NCBI GenBank assembly: GCA_026075535.2
Contig: AP026538.1
Coordinates: forward strand, 16,810,337-16,874,336
DNA: 64,000 nt
From: Tricholoma matsutake
Taxonomy: Eukaryota; Basidiomycota; Agaricomycetes; Agaricales; Tricholomataceae
Reading direction: 5' to 3'
Under the pieces are notes generated by a model. That model worked only from the letters and a program-made list of their open reading frames with translations. It was not told the DNA's origin and did no database searches. Positions 19,139 to 30,474 of this stretch are shown one piece after another (the first letter of the stretch is position 1; each line of letters starts with the position of its first letter). Made by a program: the position numbers and the translations under genes.

Positions 19139-22100
19139 ATGAGAGACAGACTTAGATCTACCCCTCAGCTACGTGTATTTAGTCAAAATGTAAACAGAAA
19201 CTGGGGTTACATGGACTCGTTACTGGCAGATTTCATAGATGACTATGATTTGCTTTTCATTCAAGAGCCTCCTTGGCAATTAATAAGACACGCCCCCTCT
19301 GCCCACAACAGGGAAGGGGAAGAAGTCATAGGCGCACCAATGAGCCCAAATTGGGGAACCTTAGTGCGCCCATTGGGAATTGACTCCCCACCACGCGTTG
19401 CTGTCTACTTTGCGAACAGCATCGCTAATCTAAGACCGGGTCTCAGATGAGATCTGATCGACAATCATGACATCCTTCTGTTCTCACTGGGAATAGGGGA
19501 GGAGATCTTTTTTTTTTTTTTTTGGGTCAACAATTTATAACGCGGGGCTCAATCGCAGTCTGTGGAGCAGGATACAAACTTGGGTACTACTGTAACTATG
19601 CTTCCCCTCACCCATATCCTACCCAGGTCCTCGTTTTAGCCACTTTAGGCGGGCAGTGCCACAGACGTTGGCCTCTCAGCCAGGAAAGGCAATAATCCAG
19701 ATGGGGAGCCCCCCTCCCAAAGCTAGCCATTAGATCATCAGCTGGTGCAAAGCGGTCCCCCAGCCACATATCCAACCAAAGTCAGATCAGGTGCAGCCGT
19801 GTTAATTCACTGTAAATCCCCCCTTGCGGGAGGAATAACTGTCCGCATACTCCCAGCCAATGAGGATTGACCACCCCAGATGAATGAGGTGGACCATCAC
19901 TGTGTAATGCACGCATGACAGTAATGTGGCGGCTGGTTGTTCACCTGGTTATTCACCGGAACTGTCGTAGGCAGGGGGCCGAGGCCCCCCTCAAGCAAAT
20001 GCGCTGCAAGCACATGCACTCGATAGCAGTTTCCCCCCCACAGCGGGGAGAACGTAGAGGGCAGTGACATTTGTCACCAACCCAACAGCAGCCAGCGCAC
20101 TGGCGGTGATGGGTGTGGAGCGGAATGCCCCACATGAGTAATGGCACAGCCATCTGTGATGATGACGGCACTGTACTGGGAACGAGGGTTCCCCAGATTG
20201 AAGCTCTGCTAGAGCTGTTGGCATCGCCACACAGGAAGCTGGAACAGCTGCCGGAGGTGTAGGATCGTTGGAACGATCATCTCTGGTTGTCCGTTTGGGC
20301 ATCAGGAGCAAGTTAGTACTGGTATATGATGCTAGTGATCAAAATACGCAGCGTGCAGTGTAAGCGAGGGCCTCCTGCCTAGCAGGAGAGTCCTCGTAGT
20401 CGTCAGGGTTGGGGAGGTCCTCCCCAGCCCACAGATCTCAAACTGCCTAGGGCAGCTGCTACCTCCAGTTCGTTCTGTGAGAACTGGGTGTCGTAGTCTT
20501 GGGCATCATCACCAATGATGTCACCCGTAATCAAGGTGGGGTCGTGAAGGCCCCAGCGTGTGGTTTGGTCTCTGTTCAGCCGTTTGGGCATTGAGAGTGA
20601 GTTAGCACAGGTAAATGACGATAACAGTCAAAGTATGTAGCATAAGATCAATAACAGATGGCCCCTTATCTCAGTTCCAGGTCCTCCTGATACAGCCTCC
20701 AAACGCTCCGAGGGGGCAAACAGGCTGCGCATCCTGTTGCCTGGTGGGAGAAGATTGAACCCGGGTCATAACACCCCAGAGGAGTGAGCACCAGAGGTGA
20801 GGAGTCGGTGGTGAAATGTGGCCACCCGAGCATCGACCTAGCTATCAGGGGGCACCATCACCCGGCCCCTTTTAGCAACAGTGTATTCCAACAGGTAGTC
20901 AGTGTAGCTTGTCCCTAGTAGTAGTGACTCACATAGCATGGAGGTTGGAAGCCCCAGAGACGACCAGCAGTCCAGTAATGATGTCCCTCCCCCTGAGCCA
21001 GACCTCCCCCAACTAAACGAGTGCGTCGACTTGGGCGAGCATTGAAGCAGGCATCCCACACCCACTCTAAGCCCCCATAGGGACCTAGACTACTCTTTCA
21101 TAGACACCACTCACCTAGCCAGGATCCTCGAAGGACAGGGGAACGAGACGAATAGCAGTCATTGTCAAAAACAATGACTGGGCCATCCCCGGGGATTGGA
21201 TGGATGGATCTCTTAGCAAATCAGGGCAGGCCTGGAGACGCCGAGAGCGTTCGTGATGGTGAAATCCGATCGAAAATCGGACCAAAATTGGAGTCTCGAC
21301 GTTGCTACCAACATTGAGCAGGAGTGTTTACCACTGTTTATGGTGGTTGTAACAAGTCAAGGAGCAGGGGAGGACGTCATGCTACTTGCTAATGTTTACT
21401 CGGATAGCCAACACTCAGCCATCACGCTCTTATTTGAGAACGTCATGATGATCCCATGCTTACACTTCATGTGTGGCGATTTTAATGTGAGGCACACCTC
21501 CTGGGATCCCCAGGGGCCTGAACACTCCATCCACGCTGACCACTTAGTGGAAACGGCTACGGCATTAGGCCTGACTAGAGCCCTACCAGTAATGGAGGGC
21601 CCTACCCACTTCCCCCCTCAACAGGGCCTTCACCCCATGGTGATCGACCTGATGTTCGTACCTACAGATCTCAGATTTGTACTGTACTGTGAGATTGTAC
21701 CTGAAGCCAGGGGGACGTCTGACCATGCTCCTCTGATGCTAGGGCTACCTGGCCTGGGATCGCTGGTTCTGGTCACCAAGTGGTCCATCAAAAAAGATCC
21801 GAGGAGGAAGCATCATACCGAGATGCTGTCTCTTCTGCTTTAACTCCGTGGCTTGATTGGCATGGAGATACTTCGGCAGAAATCGATGATGTCGTTTCAG
21901 CGATATCAGTGATTTTAAACAAGGCATGGGAAAACCATGCCAAGGAATCCCACCTCGGCAAGTCGTCCAAAGGTTGGTGGACAGACGAATGCAGTGGTGC
22001 CCTAGACACTTACAGAGCCTCCCATGATGGGGAGGACTGGAAGCATTACAGGAAAGTCATGCGACACGCAAAGCGAGACTTTTTCGATGACTGCATCCAA

Positions 22101-24878
22101 GAAGTGGCTACCATGAACAGACGACCCTGGGATTTGATGTCCTGGACTCGCCAACGTAACCTCCCGTCGTACGAGGCAATCTCCTATCGGGGAGAACCTT
22201 GCAATGATCTGGATTCCCTCTGGGCCGCCCTTGATGGGTCCTACAACACTGCCTCAGATCGAGTAGTCGATCTGAGCATTCTTGATGAACTTGATCTGGT
22301 GCCTGAAAGGGCCTGGGTCCTGTTCTCTGTCACAGAAATGAAAGAAGCGCTAAATGCGTGTTCTTCCTGTTCCACTCCAGGTCCTGATCATGTTATGTGG
22401 TCGCACCTTAAACACTGGTGTAGCAACCCAGAAGTGGCAGGGCTCATCACCCGCATTGCTGAGGCGTGCATCACTCCTGGCCATTGGCCGGCTCACTTTA
22501 AGGAATCCTTGTCGGTTATCATCCCGAAGCCAGGGAAACCTAATTACTCCACTCCAAAGTCGTTCAGGCCTATCGTGCTACTGAACACTCTGGGCAAATT
22601 AGTCGAAAAGATGTTGTCTAGGCAACTTCAGTTTGACGGTGTCGCACACGAGGCCTTCGAGCAAAATCAGTTTGGAGGTGTCGCCCAGCATTCCACTGAG
22701 GATGCAGGAATATACCTTACCCATCTGGTTAGAGCAGGGTGGGCCAAAGGACTCAAGACGAGTGTTGTCACCTTCAACATCGCTCAGTTTTTCCCCTCCT
22801 TGAACCACCAGGTTCTACTGGAGATTATCTCTTGGTCAGGATTCCCTGCACAAGTAGTGGATTTCTTCTGTTCATATCTGGTTGGTCGCAAGACGACCTA
22901 CAAATGGAACACTTTCTCATCTGGCTCCTTTGCAGCCGATGTGGGAGTGGGACAAGGATCCGCCTTGTCCCCTGTCTTATCGGCATTATACCTGATTCCC
23001 ATCATGAAACTCTTCAGAAGAAGCGAAATCGGCAGAGATGTCAATCTCATGTCCTATGTGGACAATGGTACCCTCATCGCCTGCTCTCCACAGCTGGAGG
23101 ATAACCTCCCCCTGCTTAAAAAAGTGTATGGCTGGATATTCCAGGCATTCACCTCCCTCAGTCTTGTCCTTGAACATGACAAGTCTGAAATATTCCACTT
23201 CTCAAGGGCAAGGAGATTCACTCCCTTACCCATCGACCTCGGATTTGCCCCTTACACGGGCAATACCCCCCTCAAACCCAAGGTCACCTGGAGGTACCTT
23301 GGATTTTTCTTCGACTGCAAACTCTCCTTCAAAGAGCATACGCGGTTCTACTCCACCAAAGCCCTTACCACTGCAAGGGCAATGGGAATGCTTGGCAATT
23401 CTGTAAGAGGGTTAACTCCCATGCAGAAATGTCTTCTGTACCGTTCATGCGTTGTGCCTATCATGACGTACGGACTGAGACTCTGACATTTCAAGGGCGC
23501 TCGCGTCAAAGGTGTCATCAAAACGCTGGCCCAAGTGCAGTCCATCACTGCTCGTTGGATCCTCGGTGCATTCAGAACCACCCCCATAGGCGGTCTGGAA
23601 AGTATAGTGGGGCTGCTGCCCATGCAGCTGCTACTGCGTCGTCTGGTCGACAGAGGGGTGTTCAGAACCCCCCTATTGGCTCCATCACCCCCCCTAAGGG
23701 CGATCTTAGGGCCCTACCACGTCAGCACTACCCACTCTCATGAGCTAGGACTCTGGGGAGGGAACGTGCTTGACACACTCAACCTACAAGGTCCATCTGT
23801 TGCTTCGGCCGCAGCGTTGGCCCTTGTACCAGGCGATGAGTTCGACCCCTTTGGGGAAGAAAACACACCTGGAAACAGAGTGAAGGATCTATTCCCCACT
23901 CGCTTTTCCTCTCATCGCCTCACCTCTAAGGAGGATGGAGTGAGGAATTCCTACAGGAGTGACCTCGACAAGGCCTGGGCCTCTGCCCAGGCAGAGGATG
24001 ACACTCTCGTCATTGCAGTGGATGCCTCGGTGCCCACTGATGCTAAATTCCAAGCTGTCGCCTGCGCTCTTGTCTTCAGACAGGGAGAACAGGTTGATCG
24101 CGTTGTCTCGGCTTCTGGGAGGAGAACCCCCCTGGAAGTCGAACTCTTTGCTCTCCAACTAGGTGTCTCGGCTGCTTGCAGCAGAGGGTGCAAAAAGTTG
24201 GTGGTTTTCTCGGACTCTACTATGGGCATTGAGTCCCTAATTGATCCAAAGCCACGTTCTGGGCAAATATTTGCCCTGGACGCTTGTCGCTCCCTTCGTC
24301 CCTGGCTAGCTGGAGACGAGGAGAGGAACGTTACATTCTGGCATGTCCCCTCGAAACTCGAGTGGAACGTACACAAGATGGCTCATGATGTAGCCACATC
24401 TACCAAGATCTCTGTGGGCAGACACCCGCAGACATCTCTAGACTACCTTAAAAACCAGGTCAAAAAGGCCATTTGTAAGGATTGGCACACCCAGTTCTCA
24501 GATCCGGTGTATCGTGGTCGGCATTTTTACCAACTCAAAGGAGTGGGTGGAAAACCGGTATTACCCTCGACTCACAAAGGTGGGCCCTGGTTGAAAGTTA
24601 TGGGAAACAACACTACGTTGACTTCCCATTCAACTCGTATGATCACTGGCCATGCTCCTATAGGGGAGTATCATCAACGTCTATCCCTTGATGGGGAGTA
24701 CCAATGTTGGTGCCTTGGCCCCGAGATACAAACTTGAGACCATCTGCTACGCGTCTGCCCCAAGGTGGATCGCAAAGAAACTCATGCAAGCCCAGACTCC
24801 ATCGAAGGCTTCAACGAATTCATGGACAATAACCCGGTTCTCGGGTCGTTCAACTCACTTGCGTGGGATCCAGGATAG
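19139..24878 (+). pseudogene. LINE-A ORF2 (EN-RT-RNase H), split by B-5 and broken by TGA
   Basis: EN starts at 19139 (FSQNVNRNWGYMDSLL, FIQEPPW) and meets TGA at 19448-19450 (CGA in copy 1). After B-5 it resumes at 21366 with DVMLLANVYSDSQHS, HFMCGDFNVRHTSWD and TSDHAPL. A 1-nt loss near 21795 shifts the frame. RT runs 21780-23486 (KPGKPNYSTPKSFRPI, FGGVAQ, VGQGSALSPVLSALYL, then YVDN instead of YVDD at 23056-23067). TGA at 23484-23486 replaces TGG (RLWHFKG). RNase H lies at about 23990-24420 (VIAVDAS, ELFAL, FSDSTMGIESL, HKMAHDVATS). A C-terminal CX1C...H...C knuckle follows, with TGA at 24735-24737 (QTRDHLL elsewhere), and the natural stop is TAG 24876-24878. Confidence 0.82.
19508..21365 (-). 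mobile_element. Element B-5 (internally deleted subfamily)
   Basis: Poly(T) 19508-19523, then GGGTCAACAATTTATAACG and the B 3' region; 5' end GTAACAAGTCAAGGAG at 21364. Flanking sequences AGGGGAGGAGATC (19495-19507) and AGGGGAGGACGTC (21366-21378) form a 13-bp duplication with two mismatches. The element is about 1.86 kb, shorter than B-4 because of an internal coding deletion. It is nearly identical to B-8 (38893-40749), which lies in a different target, so both derive from one recent source. Confidence 0.88.
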
Positions 24879-25479
24879 GCTGTGCGTGCAGGGCGTATGA
24901 CCCTCGTCTGGTTCTAGCTAGTGTTATCGGCATGTCGGGGTGGCCGTCGGGCACCAGACGAGTCTGTTAACCCTCATAAAGGGGGCCCACCCGTGTTCAG
25001 GAGCGACTGTCAGGGAGGGGGGACACGAAACTAGGTACTGGTTCGGGGAGGCGCCTGAGCGCTTTCAGATCCATTGTCGGTTATGCATTACGGCTTTGAC
25101 GCCAATTACGCTTTCCTTTCCGAGCTGAGAGGCTCACGTCAGGGCAGCAGTATCCCCTAAATCTTGCACTCATACCCATACGGATTCGGGGAACACGGCA
25201 TCGTCAAGTCCGGGTTGTCGGTATGCCACCACTGGCAAGTCCGTTTACTTGATAAAGGGGGCCCCCTTAGTGGTCATTGCAGCTATCCAGGTGGTTGGTG
25301 TGAAGATCAGCAGGAGGAGGACTTGGGCTGGGCGTAGTGTACTTTGTTTGTATGTCTCTACCGCGGACTGTGTTCGGGCGTCGCGTTATAAATTTTTGAC
25401 CCAAAAAAAAAAAAAAAAAGAACAAATTTTATTGAAAAAAAAAAAAAAAGATTTTTTTGGACCCAACTGGGTCCCTACA

Positions 25480-26400
25480 CTACCACCGCTTCTCCCTCTC
25501 CATCTTCATCTCCCTCTCCCCCAACTTTGCCTGCATCTCTGCCCTCATCCTTCTCTTCACCCTCCTCACCCTCTTCTTCATCCTCACTCTCCTCCTCGTC
25601 ATCAGCTCACCTTTTCTCCAGATATCTCTGGAAGGCCTCCCAGTAATCTCTGGATTTTCAGATCCTGCGTCTTTCCCACCGGGACTCTTGCACCGCCTGC
25701 TCCACCTCTTTGTCACCCTCATCGCTCTCCTCCCCAGCACTTTCTTCCTCCACCCACTCTGGGTCCAAAGCATCCTGAACCTCCCCCATCGACTGTAGCC
25801 ACCTCAGCAAACCCCTTCCTTATTAACTTCATCATTTGTTGCATTAATTCCGGGTTTTCCCCGGTTGCCCCCGTTGTTCCCGCTGGTTTTGCTGCAGGGG
25901 CTTCCTGCCCCTCCCACACTACCTCCTCACACTTATGTTTGACATGCGTGCAGTTGTCGCATACACGTCCCTTTGCACCCATCTTGAAACAAGTGATCTT
26001 TTGATATTTGCATCTAGGCCACTTGTCAGTAAAAAGAGACTGAAAAGGGAAACAAGTACGCACCTTTTGCAAGGCAATGCGGCCTGCACCTGCACTGGAC
26101 CCTCCGACCCCTCTGACCCCACTCGCGCCTTTGACTTGGCAACTTTCTTTTTCTTTGGGGACTTCCTCCCCTTGGCCTCATCCTCCAAGCCTGCAGCCGC
26201 AGCCACCCACTTCTTCTCCGCTCGTCTTGCGGCCGATACCTCTTTTTTCCGTGCCTCTGCCTGGTGCACTTCCTCAGCCTTTGCAGCCTCCTCTGCTGCC
26301 TTCTGCGCCTCCTGCACCTGGTGCTCCTCCTCCCTTGCCGCTTCCTCCAGCTCATGGTCCGACAGTGTGGGTGTAGTTTTTGGCTGGTTCTGATACCTCT
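25480..26400 (-). pseudogene. Cysteine-rich, coiled-coil/acidic protein gene remnant (host-like)
   Basis: Minus-strand segments in order: a charged Ala/Glu/Lys-rich helix (EEAAREEEHQVQEAQKAAEE, KAEEVHQAEARKKEV), a basic stretch (GRKSPKKKKVAKSKAR), a cysteine cluster ALPCKRC, then in another frame WPRCKYQKITCF and VCDNCTHVKHKCE, a short helix (MQQMMKLIRKGFAEV), and an acidic tail (DPEWVEEESAGEESDEGD, DDEEESEDEEEGEEGEE). The frame change after PCKRC could be a 38-nt GT...AG intron (GTACTTG...GACAAG), which would give PCKRC-WPRCKYQ, but that is very short. A further shift precedes the acidic tail, and two TGA codons interrupt it. Repeated CxxC clusters of this kind recall mushroom hypothetical proteins with Zn-cluster-like cysteines. 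Function unknown. Confidence 0.5.
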
Positions 26401-26559
26401 AGTCACATGCTTCAGATTTTCCATAGTCCTCTGTGTTACAGGCAGGAATTTATTTGTTTTGTTGGTTTGGGGAAATGTGTGTCATCGAGCCTTGCTAGCT
26501 CATGTGGTTGAATTGTTGTCATCCCTATAAAGTTTCATGCAAGTATATATTCCTCATGA

Positions 26560-27687
26560 TATGTGGTGTTCACCTTTGGAAGAGAGCAGTTGCCCCATTT
26601 TATTCACATAGCTGATTAGTGCTCTTACCCCTTTTTCTGTGCTCAGTAGTGCTGGTAGGTTCCTGGAGTCCCTTCTCATTTGGCAATCTAGCTTGTGCTG
26701 TTCCGTATTGTAGGCCTCACATTCGAAAAGGAAGTGTATAATGGTCTCCTTAGCTGGTGGTCCTTCTCGATTATATTTTCTTGATGTGATGCAGGTAAAA
26801 GTTCAGTGGTATGTGTCCTGTGCATATCTGCATCAGTAGACTTGTAAGGGCAAGACCCTGCAGCAACAAGAGGAGACTCAATCAGAGAGAGAAGGGGCAC
26901 TAAAGCATGGCCAGTATATTGCTATAAGCAGAGGAAATCCTAGTAATAATGAACTAAAGAAAGGTAACTACTCCAACTGTCTGAGATAAGGCTGTAGCCA
27001 AACAATAACAAAGCTAGAGTAATGTAATGGAAAGGAATGTAGGAATGAGTCCATGACTGAAGTAAAATAATATAAACATAGGAAGGGGCTGGGTATCCTA
27101 CCCAGGGTTTGTCCCCTTACAAGACTGGCCTGTTGTCTCTTAAGACTTGACTGTATTTTAGTGTATAAGCTGTATGAAAATTTTGGGTCTAGTCGACTTA
27201 GCTTTGGTTGACGTGGAGATGCTAGCCACATCTCTTTCCTTCTGTCTTTCAGTTCATGGTGGTATCTTTGCTTTACTGCTGCTACACTCCTTGGCAGCTG
27301 TCCTTGTAAGATAGGTGGGAGGATGTGCTGGGGGCTAGAGTCTCCTTGGGCTGCTCTTTTCGCTTCCTTGTCCACTTTTTTGTTGCCTTGCACTCTGCTA
27401 TGCCCTGATATCCAAGCTAGGTGAAAGTGCTTTGTATTAGGGTTTATGTTGGTCATGTTGACACCATCTGCAGTTGACAGGAGGTTCTCAATCAGGTATT
27501 GGGCAGTGGTAGCTTTGTGCATCTTGATCCTTTTGATGAGGGCTTGGCTGTCTGTTAGTATGGATATTGGGAGTCGGCCTGCTATGTGCTCTGATCTGAT
27601 CATCCAGATACCTAGTAGTGCCCCTACTACCTCTGCTTCAAAAAATGTGTACTTGTTTGCACTTCCTAGGTGATATCTCAGCACTTT
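26560..27687 (-). pseudogene. LINE-C ORF2, RNase H and C-terminal region
   Basis: RNase H motifs: FFEAEVVGALLGIWM (catalytic Glu), ISILTDSQALIKRI (catalytic Asp) and HLAWISGHSRVQGNKKVDKEAK (His/Asp region). The first Asp segment is lost at the left junction. The frame is interrupted at 27121-26843 by a solo-LTR-like insertion; on leaving it out with one TSD copy, the frame continues as QASLLMQIC-TGHIPLNFYL and then KETIIHFLFECEAYN-like sequence with a Cys/His pattern common at the C-terminus of Tad1 ORF2. Non-functional. Confidence 0.72.
26843..27121. mobile_element. Solo-LTR-like 279-bp insertion with 5-bp TSD
   Basis: Begins TGTAAGGG and ends CCCTTACA, i.e. TG...CA with 8-bp perfect terminal inverted repeats that extend imperfectly (AGACCCTG against CCAGGGTTTG). 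It is flanked by AGACT at 26838-26842 and 27122-27126. TG/CA ends with a 5-bp duplication are the signature of an LTR retrotransposon integrase product, and the size suits a solo LTR. It has no internal coding region, and its relation to Gypsy-1 or Gypsy-2 is not apparent. Leaving it out restores the LINE-C reading frame, which confirms the boundaries. Confidence 0.8.
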
Positions 27688-27690
27688 GGA

Positions 27691-29438
27691 TTTTTTTTTT
27701 TTTTTTTTGGGTCAACAATTTATAATGTGGGGCTCGATCGCAGTCCGCAGAGCAGGATACAAACTTGGGTACTACTATAACTACACGTTCCCCTTGCCCA
27801 TCTCCTACCCAGGTCCTTGTTTTAGCCACTTTAAGTGGGCAGTGCCACGGACGTTGGCCTCTCAGCCAGGAAAGGCAATAATCTGGAGGGGGAGCCCCCC
27901 TCCTGAAGCTAGCCATTAGATCACCCACTGGAGCAAAACGGTCCCCCAGCCACATGTCCGACCAAAGTCAGACCAGGCGCAGCAGTGTTAATTCACTGTA
28001 AATCCCCCCTTGTGGGAGGAATAACCGTCTGCGTATTTCCAGCCAACGAGGATTGACCACCCCAGATGAATGAGGTGGACCATCACTGTGTTGTGCATGA
28101 GTGACAGTAACGAGGTGGGTGGAAGGTATAGGGAGGCGACACCATGTCACCATCCCGATAATGGCCACCAGTTACTTGGTGGCTGTGAATGTAGAGGGGG
28201 ATAGGCCCCTGTACTAGTTGCGGTGCTGCTGTCCACGAGGACCTTGAGGATGATGGTGCCGTGCTGGGGACGAGGGTTCCCCAGATTGAGGCTCTGATTG
28301 AGCAGTGTGCATCGCTGCGTAGAAAGCCTGGAAGGCTGCTGGAGACGTGAGATCGAGAGGTGTCGGAGCGGCTGCTAGTTCTGCCAACATCGTCTCAGAC
28401 AGTCGCCAGGTGGTCGTGAATAACTCCCAGGCCATTTGGCGCCATGTGTTCCTCTCTGCAGGGGGGACGGTGGATGTATGGACAGTACCAATAAACATGG
28501 TCATTGCGTGCAGTTGGTGTAGCCCGGCATGAGAGGTGGCTTCGATTTCCAACCTCTCATTCACAGATAGCGGCACTTCGTCCTCCACCAACTCAGGGAT
28601 GGGGTGCAGAGGCGGTAACGGGGCAGGGGATGCCTCCAGATAGAAGAGCTCAGCCATGCCAAGCTCCTGTGCATACATGTCCTCGTGTTTGAGACTGCAA
28701 GTCCATCGTTTATGTGCGACATGGACGTCCTGCGCCCACAGCACACGGTCTATTGTTTGCCTTGAGGCAAGCTTGGGGCTGCTCTTGGCATAATTGAGGG
28801 CCTCTTGCATAGAAAGAGAGTCTTTGTCATCCTCAGGGTCGGAGAGGTCTTCTCCAGCCCATAGATCTCTAACTGCCTTTAGGGCAGTAGCTACATCTGG
28901 ATTGTCTCAATCGTACTGGATGTCGTAGTCTTGGACGTCATCGTCATAGATGTCGCCCGTAGTCAGGGAGGGGTTGTGTAGACCCCAGCATGGTGGTTGG
29001 GCTCTGGTGTGCCATTTGGGCATTGAGAGCGAGTTAGCGCTAGTAGGTGATGGTTCCTCCTCCTAAGCCAGCCAGACCTCCCCCAACTAAACAAATGCGA
29101 CAACTTGGGCAAGCATTGAAGTAGGCATCCCACACCCACTCTGAGACCCCAAAGGGACCCAGACTACTCTTTCATTGACAACACTCACCTAGCCAGGATC
29201 CTTGAAGCCCAGGAGAACGAGACGAATAGCAGACACTGTCAGAAACAGTGCCTGAGGCATCCCTGGAGATCGGATGGACGGATCCCTTAGCAAATCAGGC
29301 TATGCCTGAAGACGCCGAGAGCGTTCGTGATGGTGAAATCCGATCGAAAATCGGACCGAAATTGCAGTCTCGACATTGCTACCAACGTTGAGCAGGAATG
29401 TTTACCACTGTTTATGGTGGTTGTAACAAGTCAAGGAG
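27691..29438 (-). mobile_element. Element B-6, no matching TSD
   Basis: Poly(T) 27691-27708, the B 3' end GGGTCAACAATTTATAATG, coding region, and a complete 5' end (GTAACAAGTCAAGGAG, 29423-29438). The left flank (CAGCACTTTGGA, LINE-C) and right flank (TGTGAAGCAGATGG) do not match. Unlike B-3, B-4, B-5, B-8 and B-9, this copy therefore lost one flank by deletion or recombination after insertion. It is slightly short (1.75 kb), with a reduced leader and 3' region. Confidence 0.85.
28214..29023 (-). pseudogene. Element B-6 ORF, one TGA
   Basis: 270-codon frame from ATG 29023 (MPKWHTRAQPPCWGLHNPSL) to TAG 28214. It belongs to the same protein subfamily as B-4: VQDYDIQYD-(TGA)-DNPDVATALKAVRDLW, SSPKLASRQTIDRVLWAQDVH, MYAQELGMAELFYLE, IPELVEDEVPLSVNERLE, FIGTVHTSTVPPAERN, WRQMAWELFTTTWRLSE and a basic tail HHHPQGPRGQQHRN. 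Only one stop (TGA near 28908) interrupts it. Frame conservation with B-4 at clearly different sequence argues for past selection on the protein. Confidence 0.7.
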
Positions 29439-30474
29439 TGTGAAGCAGATGGCAATGACAGGACAACAATGATGAAGGCCCAGCAAACCAGGACGATGAA
29501 GACAGGACAACATGACCCAGCACCCAGCACTGCCGCTGCGAGCAATGGCTCACAGGGCAGAGGGAGGTGCAAGGATGGAGACAACCATGAAAAGACGGTG
29601 GGGAAGACCTGGGCATCAGGGATGGCAATGGTGAAAGACAGCAAGGAACGAGGCCACCACCACCATGACGGCTGCCACCCTCAGCACCTCCAACCACTGC
29701 TGCGAGCACTCGCAATGCTCGTGGGGTGGAAACGGGGACAGGGATGTGGATGACAACCCATGAGGAGGATGACAATGACAATGAAGAGGATGACCATGAC
29801 AACGACAATGACAGGGAGGGAGAGCAATGGCGATGGGGAGGAAGGGGACGACAGCAACAAGGAAAGGGGTGGTGGCCAGGGACGACAAGAACGGGGACCC
29901 ACGTGCCCAGGACAACACACCAGAGGACAACACACCAAGATGCACCCAGGACGGTGGGGCTGTGTACACCCTTCCTCCACAATTTGCGCGGTGGAGGGGA
30001 TTTATTTCCCTTTCGTTTTTAATTAGTATTATTACCCCTCCCCTCCCCCATGTTTTGTGGGCGAGGGGGTTTTTCTTTGTTCTATTTTTAACTAGTATTG
30101 TTACCCTCCCCTCGCAAGGGATTGATTTTTTAAAATGTATCTACCTCTTATAAACATGCCGCTTTCTCCTGAAGATCTCCCCCACCAAGTAACATCCCTC
30201 TCCTTCCACCTTTTTGTGTGCATCCACACAAAATTAATTACAACACATTGCATTTGATGGCTGACAACGTGACTCATGAGTACTTGAGTCGTGAGAAGTT
30301 GAAAGCAGTGCATGTATCAGGCTATCATCCATTGTAATCTGTAATCTGTATCCATTTATCCTGTGTACTATATTGTAACATCGATGCTTCGTTGTTTGTG
30401 CATAATGTCTTGCTCAATCCATCTACGAGATCTGATTTTTTTCACTTCCAGTCAACTCGAGTCGTGGAGGTGTC
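29439..30474. other. Spacer between B-6 and the kinase gene; low-complexity block and AT-rich upstream region
   Basis: 29439-29990 is purine-rich on the plus strand with degenerate GACAATGA/GATGACA repeats (densest at 29750-29830); long frames on both strands there are by-products of the bias. 30000-30130 holds two diverged copies of a unit like TTTTTAATTAGTATTATTACCC then CCTCCCCTC (about 30017-30050 and 30088-30115). 30160-30470 is AT-richer and may include the kinase promoter; it has TGACTCA at about 30269 facing TTGAGTC at about 30283, and a pyrimidine-rich TTTTTTTCACTTCCAG just before the start codon region. I see no clear TATA box. Confidence 0.4.

Larger units (their letters stand above)
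18184..25419 (+). mobile_element. LINE-A copy, 5' truncated, with B-5 nested inside
   Basis: Plus-strand LINE-A from the middle of ORF1 to a 17-nt poly(A) (25403-25419). It holds the end of ORF1, ORF2 with all domains, and a 3' UTR of about 525 nt ending GCGTTATAAATTTTTGACCC(A)n. B-5 (19508-21365) is inserted in the EN region with an imperfect 13-bp duplication. No target-site duplication for the LINE itself is seen: the left side is palindrome arm, and the right side (GAACAAATTTTATTG, then a second A-run at 25435-25449) is the start of host-like sequence. Confidence 0.88.
26401..27690 (-). mobile_element. LINE-C, 3' part (RNase H end and 3' UTR)
   Basis: The 3' piece of a second Tad1-like LINE, unlike LINE-A in sequence. 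It holds RNase H and the C-terminal knuckle region, then about 160 nt of AT-richer sequence to 26401, where the cysteine-rich gene begins; I see no clear poly(A). At 27690 it is interrupted by the poly(T) of B-6. The EN-RT part in the same orientation lies at 31995-34845. About 90-100 codons expected between RT and RNase H are missing, so the gap between the pieces is not a simple insertion. Confidence 0.7.

Noticed and set aside
18184..25419. LINE-A pieces at 5587-7431 and 18184-25419 as one element split by the palindrome
   Set aside because: They overlap by about 735 nt of ORF1 and differ clearly in that overlap, so they are two copies.
25249..26004. Plus-strand 251-residue His/Pro-rich ORF
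   Set aside because: It begins in the LINE-A 3' UTR, passes through two A-tracts and is antisense to the acidic tail of the cysteine-rich gene; composition explains its length.
29431..30153. Overlapping ORFs on both strands in the GAC-rich block
   Set aside because: Low-complexity purine-rich sequence opens five frames at once; no frame shows domains or start context.
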